A stretch of 25,624 nucleotides of DNA from an uncultured Acetatifactor sp. (GCA_910586515.1 CAJUGL010000048.1:1-25624), one strand, 5' to 3'; shown: positions 7,683-16,895, counted from the stretch's first letter. Numbers and translations: made by a program. The notes: generated from the letters alone by a model not told the origin.

Positions 7683-8360
7683 TCATTTATTATTCCCGCT
7701 CTCCTCCACATCCACCTTATTCTTTTTCAGCAGATAGGTCTTCCTCTCATTCCCCTGGAGCAGCCGCACAATATTCTGCCTGTGCTTCCAGTAGGCCAGC
7801 CCCGCCAGCAGAAGAGACAGAACATACATTTCATATAGCCGCGGCTGATCCATTCCCGCAAACACTCCGGCCTGTCCGCAGATCACCATCTCAACCACAA
7901 ACCCCAGATACACCAAAAGCGAACCCAAAGAAACCAGGTGGGTGGTAAAAAAAATACCGAAAAATACCGCTACCCCCATGACGATGAAGTAAGGATGAAA
8001 GGACAAGATCAATCCGGCCGTGGCGGCAATCCCCTTTCCCCCTCTGAAATTCATGTAAAACGGATAATTATGACCCAGAATTGCCCCTGCTCCCGCATAA
8101 AGGCTCAGGAGATAAATCATATCCGGATGGCTCTCACCGAAAATCATCCTGCTGACCACCACTGCCGCAATGCATTTCAGACAGTCTCCCGCAAGCACGA
8201 TAAGCCCCGCCCTGGTCCCCAGTACCCGCAGGGTGTTGGTGGTTCCGGCATTCCCGCTGCCGTACTGCCGGATGTCGATTCCGTGGGCCCTGCCATAGAA
8301 AAACGCGGTCTGAAACAGACCGAACACATAACCGATTGCCAGGCAGATAACTCTTTCCAT
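7683..8360 (-). CDS. plsY: Acyl-phosphate:glycerol-3-phosphate acyltransferase
   Basis: Integral membrane enzyme that transfers an acyl group from acyl-phosphate to glycerol-3-phosphate, the first acylation in phospholipid synthesis. The 225-aa product shows the PlsY motifs GSGNAGTTN (residues 34-42), GHNYP (96-100) and FRGGKG (105-110) among several hydrophobic helices. It is slightly longer than the usual 190-215 aa and ends in a basic, charged tail. The second motif region reads GDCLKC where DxxKG is common. It starts 4 bases after the der stop, with AAGGAG provided by the end of der. Confidence 0.96.
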   Translation of the reverse strand: MERVICLAIGYVFGLFQTAFFYGRAHGIDIRQYGSGNAGTTNTLRVLGTRAGLIVLAGDCLKCIAAVVVSRMIFGESHPDMIYLLSLYAGAGAILGHNYPFYMNFRGGKGIAATAGLILSFHPYFIVMGVAVFFGIFFTTHLVSLGSLLVYLGFVVEMVICGQAGVFAGMDQPRLYEMYVLSLLLAGLAYWKHRQNIVRLLQGNERKTYLLKKNKVDVEESGNNK

Positions 8361-8364
8361 AGCT

Positions 8365-9705
8365 TTATTGCTCCTTTTCGTTTCGTTCTCTGATGATAAA
8401 CCGCAGAGGAGTCCCCCGGAAACCGAAAGTCTCTCTGATCTGGTTTTCCATATATCTGGTATAGGAAAAGTGCATCAATTCCCTGTGATTCACAAAGATG
8501 ACAAAAGTAGGCGGCTTTACGGATACCTGGGTGATATAGTACAGCCTCAGCCGCTTTCCCTTGTCCGTAGGCGGCTGCTGCATGGCCACCGCCTCGGCCA
8601 TGATTTCATTGAGAACGCCTGTCGCCACCCTCATGGCATGATTCTCGCTCACCATGTCGATTATATCGAACAGTTTGTTGGTCCGCTGTCCGGTCAGGGC
8701 CGAGATAAAGACAATCTCCGCATAAGGCATGTAAGAAAGCACTTCCCGCACCTTCTCCGTGACACGATAGATCGTCTTGTCATCCTTCTCCACGGCATCC
8801 CATTTGTTTACCGCGATGATCACAGCCTTGCCCCGCTCATGGGCAATGCCCGCAATCTTGGCGTCCTGCTCGCTTACCCCTTCCACCGCGTCAATGACCA
8901 GCACCACCACGTCGGAGCGCTCTACAGCCCCCACGGCGCGCACAATCATGTAGTGCTCCAGCTCTTCCTTTATCTTGTTTTTCCGCCGAAGCCCTGCCGT
9001 GTCAATGAACACATACTCCTTACCCTTGTATTTGACCTCCGTATCCACCGCGTCTCTGGTGGTTCCCGCAATATCCGACACAATGAGCCGGTCTTCCCCC
9101 AGAAGTTTGTTGATCAGAGAGGATTTCCCTACATTGGGCTTGCCCACAATGGCAATGCGCGGCCGTTCGTCCTCTTCCTCCTCACCGTCAGGCTCCCCGA
9201 AATAGGCGCTGACCGCCTCCAGCATGTCTCCCAGCCCCAGCCTGTTGGCAGCGGATATGGGATGGGGATCGCCGATGCCCAGATTATAGAATTCGTATAC
9301 ATCCGCCATATACTTGTCAAAGCTGTCCACCTTGTTGACCACCAGCACCACCGGCTTCTGCGAACGGCGCAGCATATCCGCCACCTTGGCATCCGAGTCC
9401 ACCAAACCGTCCTTAACATCCACAAGGAAAATGATCACATCCGCCGTGTCTATGGCAATCTGCGCCTGCGCTCTCATCTGAGAGAGAATAATATCCCTGC
9501 TGTCCGGCTCGATTCCGCCGGTGTCAATCAGGGTAAACGTCCTGTCCAGCCAGCTCACGTCCGCGTAAATCCTGTCCCGGGTGATACCCGGGGTATCCTG
9601 CACTATCGATATCCTCTGCCCGGCCAGCGCATTGAACAATGTCGATTTTCCCACATTCGGTCTTCCCACAACTGCCACAATGGGCTTTGCACTTCTCTTC
9701 GCCAT
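8365..9705 (-). CDS. der: Der/EngA, double-domain ribosome assembly GTPase
   Basis: Tandem GTPase needed for 50S ribosomal subunit maturation. The 446-aa product has two G domains: G1 GRPNVGKS at residues 14-21 with DTPG at 37-40 and NKVD in the first, and GKPNVGKS at 188-195 with DIAGTTRD and NKWD in the second. A KH-like C-terminal domain ends in the FGFRGTPLRFIIRERN type of tail. An acidic linker (about 171-181) separates the G domains. AGGAG lies seven bases before the ATG, and the gene follows the DUF512 stop by 10 bases. Length is close to the family norm of about 436. Confidence 0.98.
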   Translation of the reverse strand: MAKRSAKPIVAVVGRPNVGKSTLFNALAGQRISIVQDTPGITRDRIYADVSWLDRTFTLIDTGGIEPDSRDIILSQMRAQAQIAIDTADVIIFLVDVKDGLVDSDAKVADMLRRSQKPVVLVVNKVDSFDKYMADVYEFYNLGIGDPHPISAANRLGLGDMLEAVSAYFGEPDGEEEEDERPRIAIVGKPNVGKSSLINKLLGEDRLIVSDIAGTTRDAVDTEVKYKGKEYVFIDTAGLRRKNKIKEELEHYMIVRAVGAVERSDVVVLVIDAVEGVSEQDAKIAGIAHERGKAVIIAVNKWDAVEKDDKTIYRVTEKVREVLSYMPYAEIVFISALTGQRTNKLFDIIDMVSENHAMRVATGVLNEIMAEAVAMQQPPTDKGKRLRLYYITQVSVKPPTFVIFVNHRELMHFSYTRYMENQIRETFGFRGTPLRFIIRERNEKEQ

Positions 9706-9715
9706 AATTATACTC

Positions 9716-11104
9716 CTATTCCCGTTCCCCGGTCAGCCCCTGCCGGGCCGGGTTTTCCGTAAGCTCATCGTTTCCCAGCACAGCATGAACAAAGTCATTT
9801 CCGCTTGATTTTACAATATAAATCGGCACTTGTAAAGCCTTTTCCAGTTCTTCCACCCGCACATCGTCCAGAAATACATCCTCTCCGCTGCGGAGAACAT
9901 TCTCCGGCAGCAGCAGACGACTGCCCAGTTCCCTGCCCCGGAGCTGCTCCAGCACATCTCCTCCGGTCAGCAGCCCGGACACCGTAATCCTCTCCCCAAA
10001 AAAGTTATTGACAATGGCATACACATTAATCTTCAGGCCGGGACAGACTGCCGCAAGCCTTTCTGCCATTCTCCGGATATAGGGTTCAGCCAGTTTTCCT
10101 GTGACGATTGACAGAATGTCCTTCACGGAACCGTCGGGAAAAAGCCCCTGCTCTTCCCTCTGCCTCATGGCCTCTTCGAATTCATTAAGGAAAAGGCGCA
10201 GCATTCCCACACCGTTTTCCAACTGCAGATAACCGTCGTATCGTTCTTCCTCCGGCAGTTCCCTCTCCGCCATAATATACCACTCATCGCTGGCATGGAT
10301 GAAATGAATTCCGTGCTTTTCGAAGACAAGCCTCTGGTAACGCTCTATCACATCGATCACAGCCTCGGCGTCCTCTTTTCCAAACGGCTCCAGAGGGTAA
10401 AGCCCTTCACGGTATTTCGTCAATCCTACCGGCACCACGGACACACTCTCCAGACAGGGAATATACTCAGTCAGCCGTTCAATGCTGTACTCCAGCTCAG
10501 CCCCGTCATTGATTCCCTTACACAGCACAATCTGTCCGTTCATCCGAATCCCCGCCTCATGGAGGATGTCCGCCTTTTTCAGGGCTTCCCCGGCAAAGCG
10601 ATTGTTCAGCATCTCACAGCGCAGACGGGGATTCATGGTGTGGAAGGAGATATTGATGGGTGACAGCCTGTATCTGCATATTCTGTCAATGTCATGATCC
10701 GACATATTCGTCAATGTCACGTAATTTCCCTGCAGAAAGGACAGCCTGGAATCGTCATCCTTAAAATACAGGGTGTCGCGCATTCCCGGAGGCATCTGAT
10801 CGATAAAGCAGAACATACACTTGTTCCTGCAATGCCGGTATTCGTCCATCAGTCCGTTTTCAAACGTAATTCCCAGATCCTCCTCCGGATCCTTCTCCAC
10901 TTCCAGAAGCCATTGCTCCCCGTCTCTTTTCTCGGCCAGCACCTCTATATAACTGTCCTGTATCAGAAACTGATAATCGAAGATATCCTCGATCTCCGTG
11001 CCGTTGACGGCCAGCAGCCTGTCGCCGGCCTCCAGTTCCAGTTCTTCCGCAATGCTCCCGGGAAGAATATCCCTGATCACATGTTCTTTTTTCTTCATTT
11101 TCAT
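9716..11104 (-). CDS. DUF512 family PDZ/radical SAM protein
   Basis: Protein of 462 aa with unknown substrate. Residues about 8-70 form a PDZ-like region (ILPGSIAEEL, AGDRLLAVNG). A radical SAM cluster follows with C92, C96 and C99 in HCRNKCMFCFIDQMP, and the DUF512 region fills the C-terminal part, including NNFFGERITVSGLLTGGD. An iron-sulfur cluster at the CxxxCxxC motif is expected from the family; the reaction is not known. The ORF is open to a TTG at 11122. The ATG at 11104 or the one at 11098, both behind GCAGGA, are better starts. The gene is divergent from prs and directly ahead of der, an arrangement that hints at a link to ribosome assembly (inference). Confidence 0.9.
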   Translation of the reverse strand: MKMKKKEHVIRDILPGSIAEELELEAGDRLLAVNGTEIEDIFDYQFLIQDSYIEVLAEKRDGEQWLLEVEKDPEEDLGITFENGLMDEYRHCRNKCMFCFIDQMPPGMRDTLYFKDDDSRLSFLQGNYVTLTNMSDHDIDRICRYRLSPINISFHTMNPRLRCEMLNNRFAGEALKKADILHEAGIRMNGQIVLCKGINDGAELEYSIERLTEYIPCLESVSVVPVGLTKYREGLYPLEPFGKEDAEAVIDVIERYQRLVFEKHGIHFIHASDEWYIMAERELPEEERYDGYLQLENGVGMLRLFLNEFEEAMRQREEQGLFPDGSVKDILSIVTGKLAEPYIRRMAERLAAVCPGLKINVYAIVNNFFGERITVSGLLTGGDVLEQLRGRELGSRLLLPENVLRSGEDVFLDDVRVEELEKALQVPIYIVKSSGNDFVHAVLGNDELTENPARQGLTGERE

Positions 11105-11151
11105 TTTCCTGCTTTTCCGCAATATTCTATTATCGCTGTTTCAATATCCTC

Positions 11152-11180
11152 TTGACGTCTCAACGCCGTAATGATATAAA
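11152..11180 (+). promoter_or_regulatory. Sigma-A type promoter of prs
   Basis: TTGACG (11152-11157), a 17-base spacer and TATAAA (11175-11180) match the vegetative consensus at 5/6 in each box. Transcription should begin near 11187, giving a leader of about 29 bases before the prs ATG. No convincing promoter for the divergent DUF512 gene was seen on the other strand of this gap. Confidence 0.8.
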
Positions 11181-11215
11181 ATAATTGTAGCCATTTTTAA
11201 CTAACGGAGGACATC

Positions 11216-12409
11216 ATGCCTAATTTACACGAGTTGGAAAATGCCATGCCCGTAGCGCCCCTGAAAATCGCGGCGCTGCCGTCTGCAAAAGCATTGGGAG
11301 AGAAAATCAACAAATATCTGGCGGAATACCGCAAAAGCATCCACAATGATAAAGTCAAAACGGACCCTGCTTTCCAGGGCTACAGCGAAGACAACTACCT
11401 GGTAGACGCCGAAACCCTCCGCTTCGGCAGCGGCGAGGGAAAGGCGGTTTTCCGGGAATCTATCCGCGGCAAGGATCTGTTCCTGCTGGTGGACGTATGC
11501 AACCACAGCATCACCTATCAAATGAACGGTTATACCAACCACATGTCCCCGGATGACCATTATCAGGATCTCAAGCGCGTCATCATGGCCTGCAACGGCA
11601 AAGCCCGCCGGGTCAATGTCATCATGCCCTTTCTCTATGAGGGACGACAGCATAAACGCAACGGCCGGGAATCTCTGGACTGCGCATACGCCCTGCGGGA
11701 ACTGCGTGATATGGGCATCAGCAATTTCATCACCTTCGACGCCCATGACCCCAGGGTCCAAAATGCCATCCCCTTAAACGGTTTCGACAATTTCACTACG
11801 CCCTATGAGTTTATCAAAGTACTTTTGAACGCGGAAAATGACCTGATCGTAGACAAAGATCATCTCACTGTCATCAGCCTCGACGAGGGCGCCCTTGACC
11901 GCGCCATTTACTTTGCCTCCGTCCTGGGCGTGGACACCGGTATGTTCTACAAGCGCCGGGACTACTCCACCATCGTGGGCGGCCGGAATCCCATCGTTGC
12001 CCATGAGTTTCTGGGCGATAATATCAGCGGCAAAGACGTCATTATCATCGACGATATCATCTCCTCCGGCCAGAGCATGCTGGACACTGCCATGCAGCTG
12101 AAAAAAATGAATGCCAGACGGGTGTTTCTCTGCTGCACTTTCGGCTTGTTTACCGATGGTCTGAGTGATTTCGACCGGGCCTTTGAGAAAGGCTATTTTG
12201 ACAAAGTGGTCACTACCAGCCTTGCTTATCTGCCGCCGGAGCTCTACGCCAGACCCTATTTCATCGAAGCGGACATGAGCAAGTTTGTGGCTTCTCTGAT
12301 TGACTTCATGAATCATGATGCCTCTCTGAACAATGCGCTTACCACCACGGACAAAATTCACAGCATTGTGGATGCCTATAACAGACGCCGGGGAGTTAAG
12401 CTTACCTGA
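11216..12409 (+). CDS. prs: Ribose-phosphate pyrophosphokinase (long form)
   Basis: Makes PRPP from ribose-5-phosphate and ATP, feeding purine, pyrimidine, histidine, tryptophan and NAD synthesis. The 397-aa product is about 80 residues longer than the common 310-320 aa enzyme, mainly through an N-terminal extension. Marks are the RQHKRNGRES region (144-153), the divalent-metal segment FDAHDPRVQNA (174-184), and the PRPP-binding loop VIIIDDIISSGQS (275-287). The segment at 174-184 differs from the classical DLHAGQIQGFF form, placing it in the divergent long branch. GGAGG lies five bases before the ATG. It is the only plus-strand gene in the window and converges with the large kinase gene. Confidence 0.95.
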   Translation: MPNLHELENAMPVAPLKIAALPSAKALGEKINKYLAEYRKSIHNDKVKTDPAFQGYSEDNYLVDAETLRFGSGEGKAVFRESIRGKDLFLLVDVCNHSITYQMNGYTNHMSPDDHYQDLKRVIMACNGKARRVNVIMPFLYEGRQHKRNGRESLDCAYALRELRDMGISNFITFDAHDPRVQNAIPLNGFDNFTTPYEFIKVLLNAENDLIVDKDHLTVISLDEGALDRAIYFASVLGVDTGMFYKRRDYSTIVGGRNPIVAHEFLGDNISGKDVIIIDDIISSGQSMLDTAMQLKKMNARRVFLCCTFGLFTDGLSDFDRAFEKGYFDKVVTTSLAYLPPELYARPYFIEADMSKFVASLIDFMNHDASLNNALTTTDKIHSIVDAYNRRRGVKLT

Positions 12410-12429
12410 ATATACCCTTTTGGGGTTCG

Positions 12430-12523
12430 GCTTCAGGGGACCGCTGCCCGCCTGTGACAACGGCCCTCTTTTATGCGCAGGCCCGTGCATTGGAACTTTG
12501 CCTCTGAAGCGGTGCGGCTTTTT
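12430..12523. other. Structured convergent gap between prs and the 893-aa kinase gene
   Basis: GCTTCAGGGG (12430-12439) pairs with CCTCTGAAGC (12501-12510), one G-U pair, around a 61-base loop that holds a smaller GGCC-based hairpin. TTTTT follows at 12519-12523, eight bases after the outer stem and reaching into the kinase stop codon. This could end prs transcription, but the T-run is too far from the stem for a textbook terminator. Confidence 0.35.
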
Positions 12524-15203
12524 ACCGTTCCGGTCTGTATTTCGGAAAGGAAAATACGATTTTAAACAAATCTCCGTCCAGGAATATCTCAAAGCTTCCT
12601 CCCTGGGCCTGCACGAGACTCTTGGCAATGTAAAGCCCCAGCCCGCTCCCCTCGGTTGTCCGGGAAGAATCTCCCCTGATAAAACGCTCTGTCAGCTCTT
12701 CGGAACGAATATTCATCTGCTGTCTGGAAATATTTTTGATCGATACCTCTACCATGTCCGACACCTCATCCACATCAATATAGACTCTGGTGCCCTCCAA
12801 AGCATACTTACAGATGTTGTTGAACAGGTTTTCCACCACCCGCCACATCCTGCTGCTGTCCGCGTAAATACAGGCCTGCATATCTTCCTCAAAGACTACC
12901 TGGAGCCTGCTTTCCTCCAGCCTCTCGGAAAACTCTCCGATTCCCTGATTAATCAGTTCCGTCAGATTCAGTTTCTCCTTTTCCAGCACTATGCTTCCCG
13001 AGGAAATCTTGGAGGCCTCCACCAGATCGTCCGTCAGCTGTTTAAGACGCTGGGCCTTGCCGTCAAGAATTTCTATATACCCCCTGGCAGGCTGTTCCTG
13101 AATCTCCAGACGTTTCAGCAGATCCACATAATTGATGATGGATGTAAGCGGAGTCTTAATGTCATGAGATACATTGGTAATCAGGTCTGTCTTCATCTGC
13201 TCGTCCTTCATGCTGGTGCGCACAGCCTTGCTGATCCCCTCGCCGATATTATTCACGGCGTCAGCCAGCTCCCGGCTGGATCCGTGGAGATTTTCCGCGT
13301 CCAGCTTAAATTCCACCTCGCCGTCCCGAATTCTCTTAATGCCTTCCACAATCTCAATCTGTTCCGCGTTCCGCCTGAACAGCAGCAGCCCCACCGCACC
13401 GTCCGCCACCGCCATCACGGCCAGCAGCAGCAGCATGTACATTGTCTGCGCTCTTATGATATAGGCGATGACGATTCCCGCCAGATTGGAAAAAAGAAAA
13501 ACATTGTAAGGCAGCAATGAGCTGACGGCGGAATTTTTGTGGCGGAACACAAATCTCAGGGAATTGTCAAACATCCTGCACAGACTGTGCAGAAAACTGT
13601 CTGTCCACAGATTATTTGCCTTAACGCGCCGGGTAAGACTGTACCATATCAGGTTAAATGCGGCGCTCACATAAATGCCGTACAGAGCAAACAGGCCGTA
13701 ACGGTACAATCTGGCCAGCTGGACTCCCTTCTGCCCGGGAACGGCCGCCGTGATCTCCGTGATGTCCATCGTCATCCGATGACCGTACACGCCTCCCCAG
13801 ACAGCAGCGGCCGCAAATAAAATGAACACCTCCGTCCAGATCCGGTCAAAACGATTCAGATACCAGACACGCTCCCCGTTTTCGTTGACTGCCGTCCCCG
13901 CAGTCACTGTCAGATAGATCCCCAATCCCAGCCACAAAAGAGCCAGAACCACAAGCAAGGCCAAAATCCCGTTCATATTCGGCACGATTTTTTGATATAT
14001 TTCATTCGCTTTATAGAACGGATCATTCCTGGCCGTATAGCTCTCGTCTACGCCCAGCCAGATATGCGTGGTGTCCGGATAGGCATATATGCTCAGGTAG
14101 CCGTCTATCTCTTCCTCGCTCAAAATCGTGTTCCCCATAAAGACCAGACTGTCCGGATAGTAGATCAGATACCGCCTGTACTCATTGAAGTTCTCCGTGA
14201 CTTCATTGTCCCCCAGCCGCGCCCATTGGGGAACGTTTGTATAGGTGCCGATTCCGTCGTCCGTCATCATCCGCACCATATACTTTACATTGCTGCTGCC
14301 CTCCCTGTAAGCCTCGTTCCAGATCTGATAACGCTGATAGTTCAGGGTAAGGTTCTCAATGGCGGCCGCGGTATTGTCCTGCAGACGAATATAGTCAACC
14401 CAGTTGTCCGCATAGTTGATCAGCTGTTTTTCCCCCTCCACAGTGGCATAGCGGCAGTTCAGCATGGGAATCACCACCACCAGACTCCCGTCCTCCTCCC
14501 GGGATACATCCACATTGTTCAGGTTCTGTGCCATGATATAAGAAAAAACCAGATCCTCCAGCTGCTCTTCCGTGCGTTTTTCCAACTGTGCGGCAAGTAT
14601 TTCCAGCTCCTCTCCGGTCTTGCCGAAACGCCCCTCCTGCGGCACATCCTCCCGGCTGTCGGACTGACCGGACTCCTCCGCCTCATCCTCCACACGATTA
14701 AAGGCTTCAAAACAGAGCTGCCCGTATTCATCCAGCATAAAATTCTCCGGATAAATGCAGTAACCGAAATAATTGACAAAATCCGACATGCTCATAAAGC
14801 GGTTCGTAAATTCCACGCCCGCCTTACCCCATTTAATAACGTTATCCAGCTCATATACAGCGGTAATTCCGCACTCCTCGTCCAGACCGTTTCTCTCGGC
14901 ATAGGCTGTTACGTCAATCCTCTTGGATGCGTCAAATATGCCGTCCGTCTCCAGCTGTCCCTTGATCACCACCAGCTGGGTGATATCGGAGACCGCATTC
15001 CTGAACAAATCATGATAGATCTCGGACTCTTCGAATTCCACACCCACATCCACCGGAAATATCTCATAAATCCGAGTCCCGTCTATGGCTTCCACCGCCA
15101 CATAAGAATTCAGCAGCAGGCCCGCAGCCGCCAGCATGATACATCCGGCCAGTATATGCTGCAGCAGACCCAGGCCCAGTCTTTTTATTGTTGGCTTTTT
15201 CAT
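12522..15203 (-). CDS. Large multi-pass sensor histidine kinase
   Basis: Sensor kinase of 893 aa, about twice the usual size. One N-terminal helix (about 12-32) is followed by an extracytoplasmic domain of about 375 residues. Five further hydrophobic segments lie at about 410-433, 456-474, 500-522, 565-585 and 588-608, then a HAMP-like linker. HisKA carries H680 in NVSHDIKTPLTS. The ATPase domain has ENLFNNICKYA (791-801) and GSGLGL (852-857). The usual DxGxG G1 box is replaced by IKNIS (822-826); this replacement is known in a Firmicutes kinase subfamily with active members (from memory). The gene follows its regulator by 8 bases, with AGGGCGGG as ribosome site. The external domain was not recognised. 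Confidence 0.9.
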   Translation of the reverse strand: MKKPTIKRLGLGLLQHILAGCIMLAAAGLLLNSYVAVEAIDGTRIYEIFPVDVGVEFEESEIYHDLFRNAVSDITQLVVIKGQLETDGIFDASKRIDVTAYAERNGLDEECGITAVYELDNVIKWGKAGVEFTNRFMSMSDFVNYFGYCIYPENFMLDEYGQLCFEAFNRVEDEAEESGQSDSREDVPQEGRFGKTGEELEILAAQLEKRTEEQLEDLVFSYIMAQNLNNVDVSREEDGSLVVVIPMLNCRYATVEGEKQLINYADNWVDYIRLQDNTAAAIENLTLNYQRYQIWNEAYREGSSNVKYMVRMMTDDGIGTYTNVPQWARLGDNEVTENFNEYRRYLIYYPDSLVFMGNTILSEEEIDGYLSIYAYPDTTHIWLGVDESYTARNDPFYKANEIYQKIVPNMNGILALLVVLALLWLGLGIYLTVTAGTAVNENGERVWYLNRFDRIWTEVFILFAAAAVWGGVYGHRMTMDITEITAAVPGQKGVQLARLYRYGLFALYGIYVSAAFNLIWYSLTRRVKANNLWTDSFLHSLCRMFDNSLRFVFRHKNSAVSSLLPYNVFLFSNLAGIVIAYIIRAQTMYMLLLLAVMAVADGAVGLLLFRRNAEQIEIVEGIKRIRDGEVEFKLDAENLHGSSRELADAVNNIGEGISKAVRTSMKDEQMKTDLITNVSHDIKTPLTSIINYVDLLKRLEIQEQPARGYIEILDGKAQRLKQLTDDLVEASKISSGSIVLEKEKLNLTELINQGIGEFSERLEESRLQVVFEEDMQACIYADSSRMWRVVENLFNNICKYALEGTRVYIDVDEVSDMVEVSIKNISRQQMNIRSEELTERFIRGDSSRTTEGSGLGLYIAKSLVQAQGGSFEIFLDGDLFKIVFSFPKYRPER

Positions 15204-15211
15204 GTCCCGCC

Positions 15212-15904
15212 CTACTGTTTGTCAATTTTATAACCCACGCCCCAGACCACCTTCAGATACCTGGGTTCCCTGGGATTGATCTCGATTTTCTCCCGGATAT
15301 GACGGATGTGTACGGCAACGGTATTATCCGCTCCCACGGCATCCTCGTTCCAGATGCTCTCGTAGATCTGGTCAATGGAAAAAACTCTCCCCTGGTTCTT
15401 CATCAGCAGCAGAAGGATGTTGTATTCGATGGGCGTCAGTTTCACCTGCTCCCCGTCTACGCTCACCTGCTTGGTATCGTCATTGATCATCAGTCCCCCT
15501 GTCTGATAGACAGCCTTGTTCTCCGGGCTGAGACTTCCCAGAGAAGTATAACGCCTCAGGTTGGACTTCACTCTTGCAGCCAGTTCCAACGGATTGAAGG
15601 GTTTGGTGATATAGTCGTCGGCGCCGATGTTCAGCCCCAGAATCTTGTCCGTGTCCTCCGACTTGGCAGACAGCATGATAATGGGTATGCTGCTGTACTC
15701 TCTGATCTTGAGCGTGGCGCGTATGCCGTCCAGCCGGGGCATCATCACATCCATAATCAGCAGATGAATCTCCTCCCGCCTGAGCAGCTCCATGGCCTGT
15801 TCTCCGTCATAAGCCTTAAAAATACGGTACCCGTCCTGGTTCAGATATATCTCAATTGCATCCACAATCTCCCTGTCATCGTCGCACACAAGTATATTTG
15901 CCAT
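15212..15904 (-). CDS. OmpR/PhoB-family response regulator (partner of the 893-aa kinase)
   Basis: DNA-binding regulator of 230 aa. The receiver domain has acidic residues D8-D10, phospho-acceptor D52 in LLIMDVMMP, S79 and K101 in YITKPF. The C-terminal winged helix shows LTPIEYNILLLL, VAVHIRHIREKIE and VWGVGYKI. The product begins MANILVCDDDREI, with GAGGTG upstream of the ATG. The gap to yfiH (15905-15988) is AT-rich and may hold the promoter of this pair, but no clear -35/-10 set was found, which would fit an activator-dependent promoter. Confidence 0.95.
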   Translation of the reverse strand: MANILVCDDDREIVDAIEIYLNQDGYRIFKAYDGEQAMELLRREEIHLLIMDVMMPRLDGIRATLKIREYSSIPIIMLSAKSEDTDKILGLNIGADDYITKPFNPLELAARVKSNLRRYTSLGSLSPENKAVYQTGGLMINDDTKQVSVDGEQVKLTPIEYNILLLLMKNQGRVFSIDQIYESIWNEDAVGADNTVAVHIRHIREKIEINPREPRYLKVVWGVGYKIDKQ

Positions 15905-15988
15905 TGCCTTTCACCTCGTTTCTTCTGTCTCCTCTAAATTAAACCATGAAGTTATTAAATGTTTTCCCGGTAAATCCGAAATATTTTC

Positions 15989-16861
15989 TTAAGTTTCACC
16001 CGCCTGCCCAAGCGCCAGAAACGCCCCCATATTTCCCCGTCTCCCGCCGCTGGCCCTGTGGGAAAAAAGGTAATCCGGATTATGACAGGTGCAGATATCC
16101 GTGACGGCAATCTGTTCTTCCGGCACACCGGCTCTCTTCAGAATCTCCAGGTTGGCAAGCCACAGATCCAGCTGGTACTTCCCCGGCTCCCTTCCCGGCA
16201 GAACCACCCCTTCCCCGAACCTGTCTCCGAACCGGGACGCCACATCCTCTCCCACCTCGTAGCATTCCCTGCAGATGGAAGGGCCGATTGCCGCATACAG
16301 CTCCCCGGGCCTGCTGCCGAAACAGCGCCCCATTGCCTGCACCATACATTCCCCCATTCCCTCCGCAGTCCCCCGCCAGCCGGAATGAGCCAGTCCGATT
16401 GCCCTGTTTACGGGATCCACAAAATACAGAGGAACGCAGTCCGCATAAAAAGTCACCAGCGCCAGCCCCGGCTCATTCGTCATCAGCCCGTCCACATCCC
16501 CATAATCCCTGGGCCGAACAATCCCCTTCCCTCTGTCTGCAGAAGTCACCCTGCGGATATTGGTGGTATGGGTCTGACAGGAAGCCGTCATGTCCTCCGG
16601 CGCGCATTTCAGGACTTCCCCCACCCGCCTGTAATTTTCCAGCACACACTCTCTCCGGTCTCCCCTGTCCACGCTGAAATTCATGGCGGCAAACTCCCCC
16701 CGGCTGACTCCTCCCAGGCGGGTAGTGAACAAATGTCTCGCCACGCCTGTCTTCTCCAGCAGGGGAAAGGTAAGATACTCCATTTCTCCGGCAACATTCC
16801 GCTCCACGGCGGCGCCCTCCCGTTTAACAGCAGTGTGCGCTGTCCTCCTGATCTGAATCAT
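15989..16861 (-). CDS. pgeF: YfiH/PgeF family protein (multicopper polyphenol oxidase fold; purine nucleoside phosphorylase LACC1 type)
   Basis: Single-domain enzyme of the YfiH/LACC1 family. Characterised members bind zinc and cleave purine nucleosides; E. coli PgeF has been linked to peptidoglycan editing. The 290-aa product shows the three metal ligands in their usual setting: H98 in CQTHTTN, C142 in FYADCVPLYF and H159 in LAHSGWRGT, plus AAIGPSICRECYEVG. The frame is open to 16930, overlapping yraN. The ATG at 16861 is preferred because AGGAGGGAGGAG precedes it and it leaves a 34-base gap after yraN. It is the last gene of the minus-strand run before the two-component pair. Confidence 0.93.
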   Translation of the reverse strand: MIQIRRTAHTAVKREGAAVERNVAGEMEYLTFPLLEKTGVARHLFTTRLGGVSRGEFAAMNFSVDRGDRRECVLENYRRVGEVLKCAPEDMTASCQTHTTNIRRVTSADRGKGIVRPRDYGDVDGLMTNEPGLALVTFYADCVPLYFVDPVNRAIGLAHSGWRGTAEGMGECMVQAMGRCFGSRPGELYAAIGPSICRECYEVGEDVASRFGDRFGEGVVLPGREPGKYQLDLWLANLEILKRAGVPEEQIAVTDICTCHNPDYLFSHRASGGRRGNMGAFLALGQAGET

Positions 16862-16895
16862 CTCTCCTCCCTCCTGTTCTGTTCCCGTCCCCGGC

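Noticed and set aside
8368..9762. 464-aa open frame on the plus strand opposite der
   Set aside because: It is a mirror of the der coding frame, has no ribosome site or family motif, and der is unmistakable on the other strand.
11774..12628. 284-aa open frame on the minus strand opposite prs
   Set aside because: Shadow of prs that also runs through the structured convergent gap; no motif or ribosome site.
13992..15233. 413-aa open frame on the plus strand opposite the large kinase
   Set aside because: Antisense shadow of the kinase gene, without promoter, ribosome site or motif.
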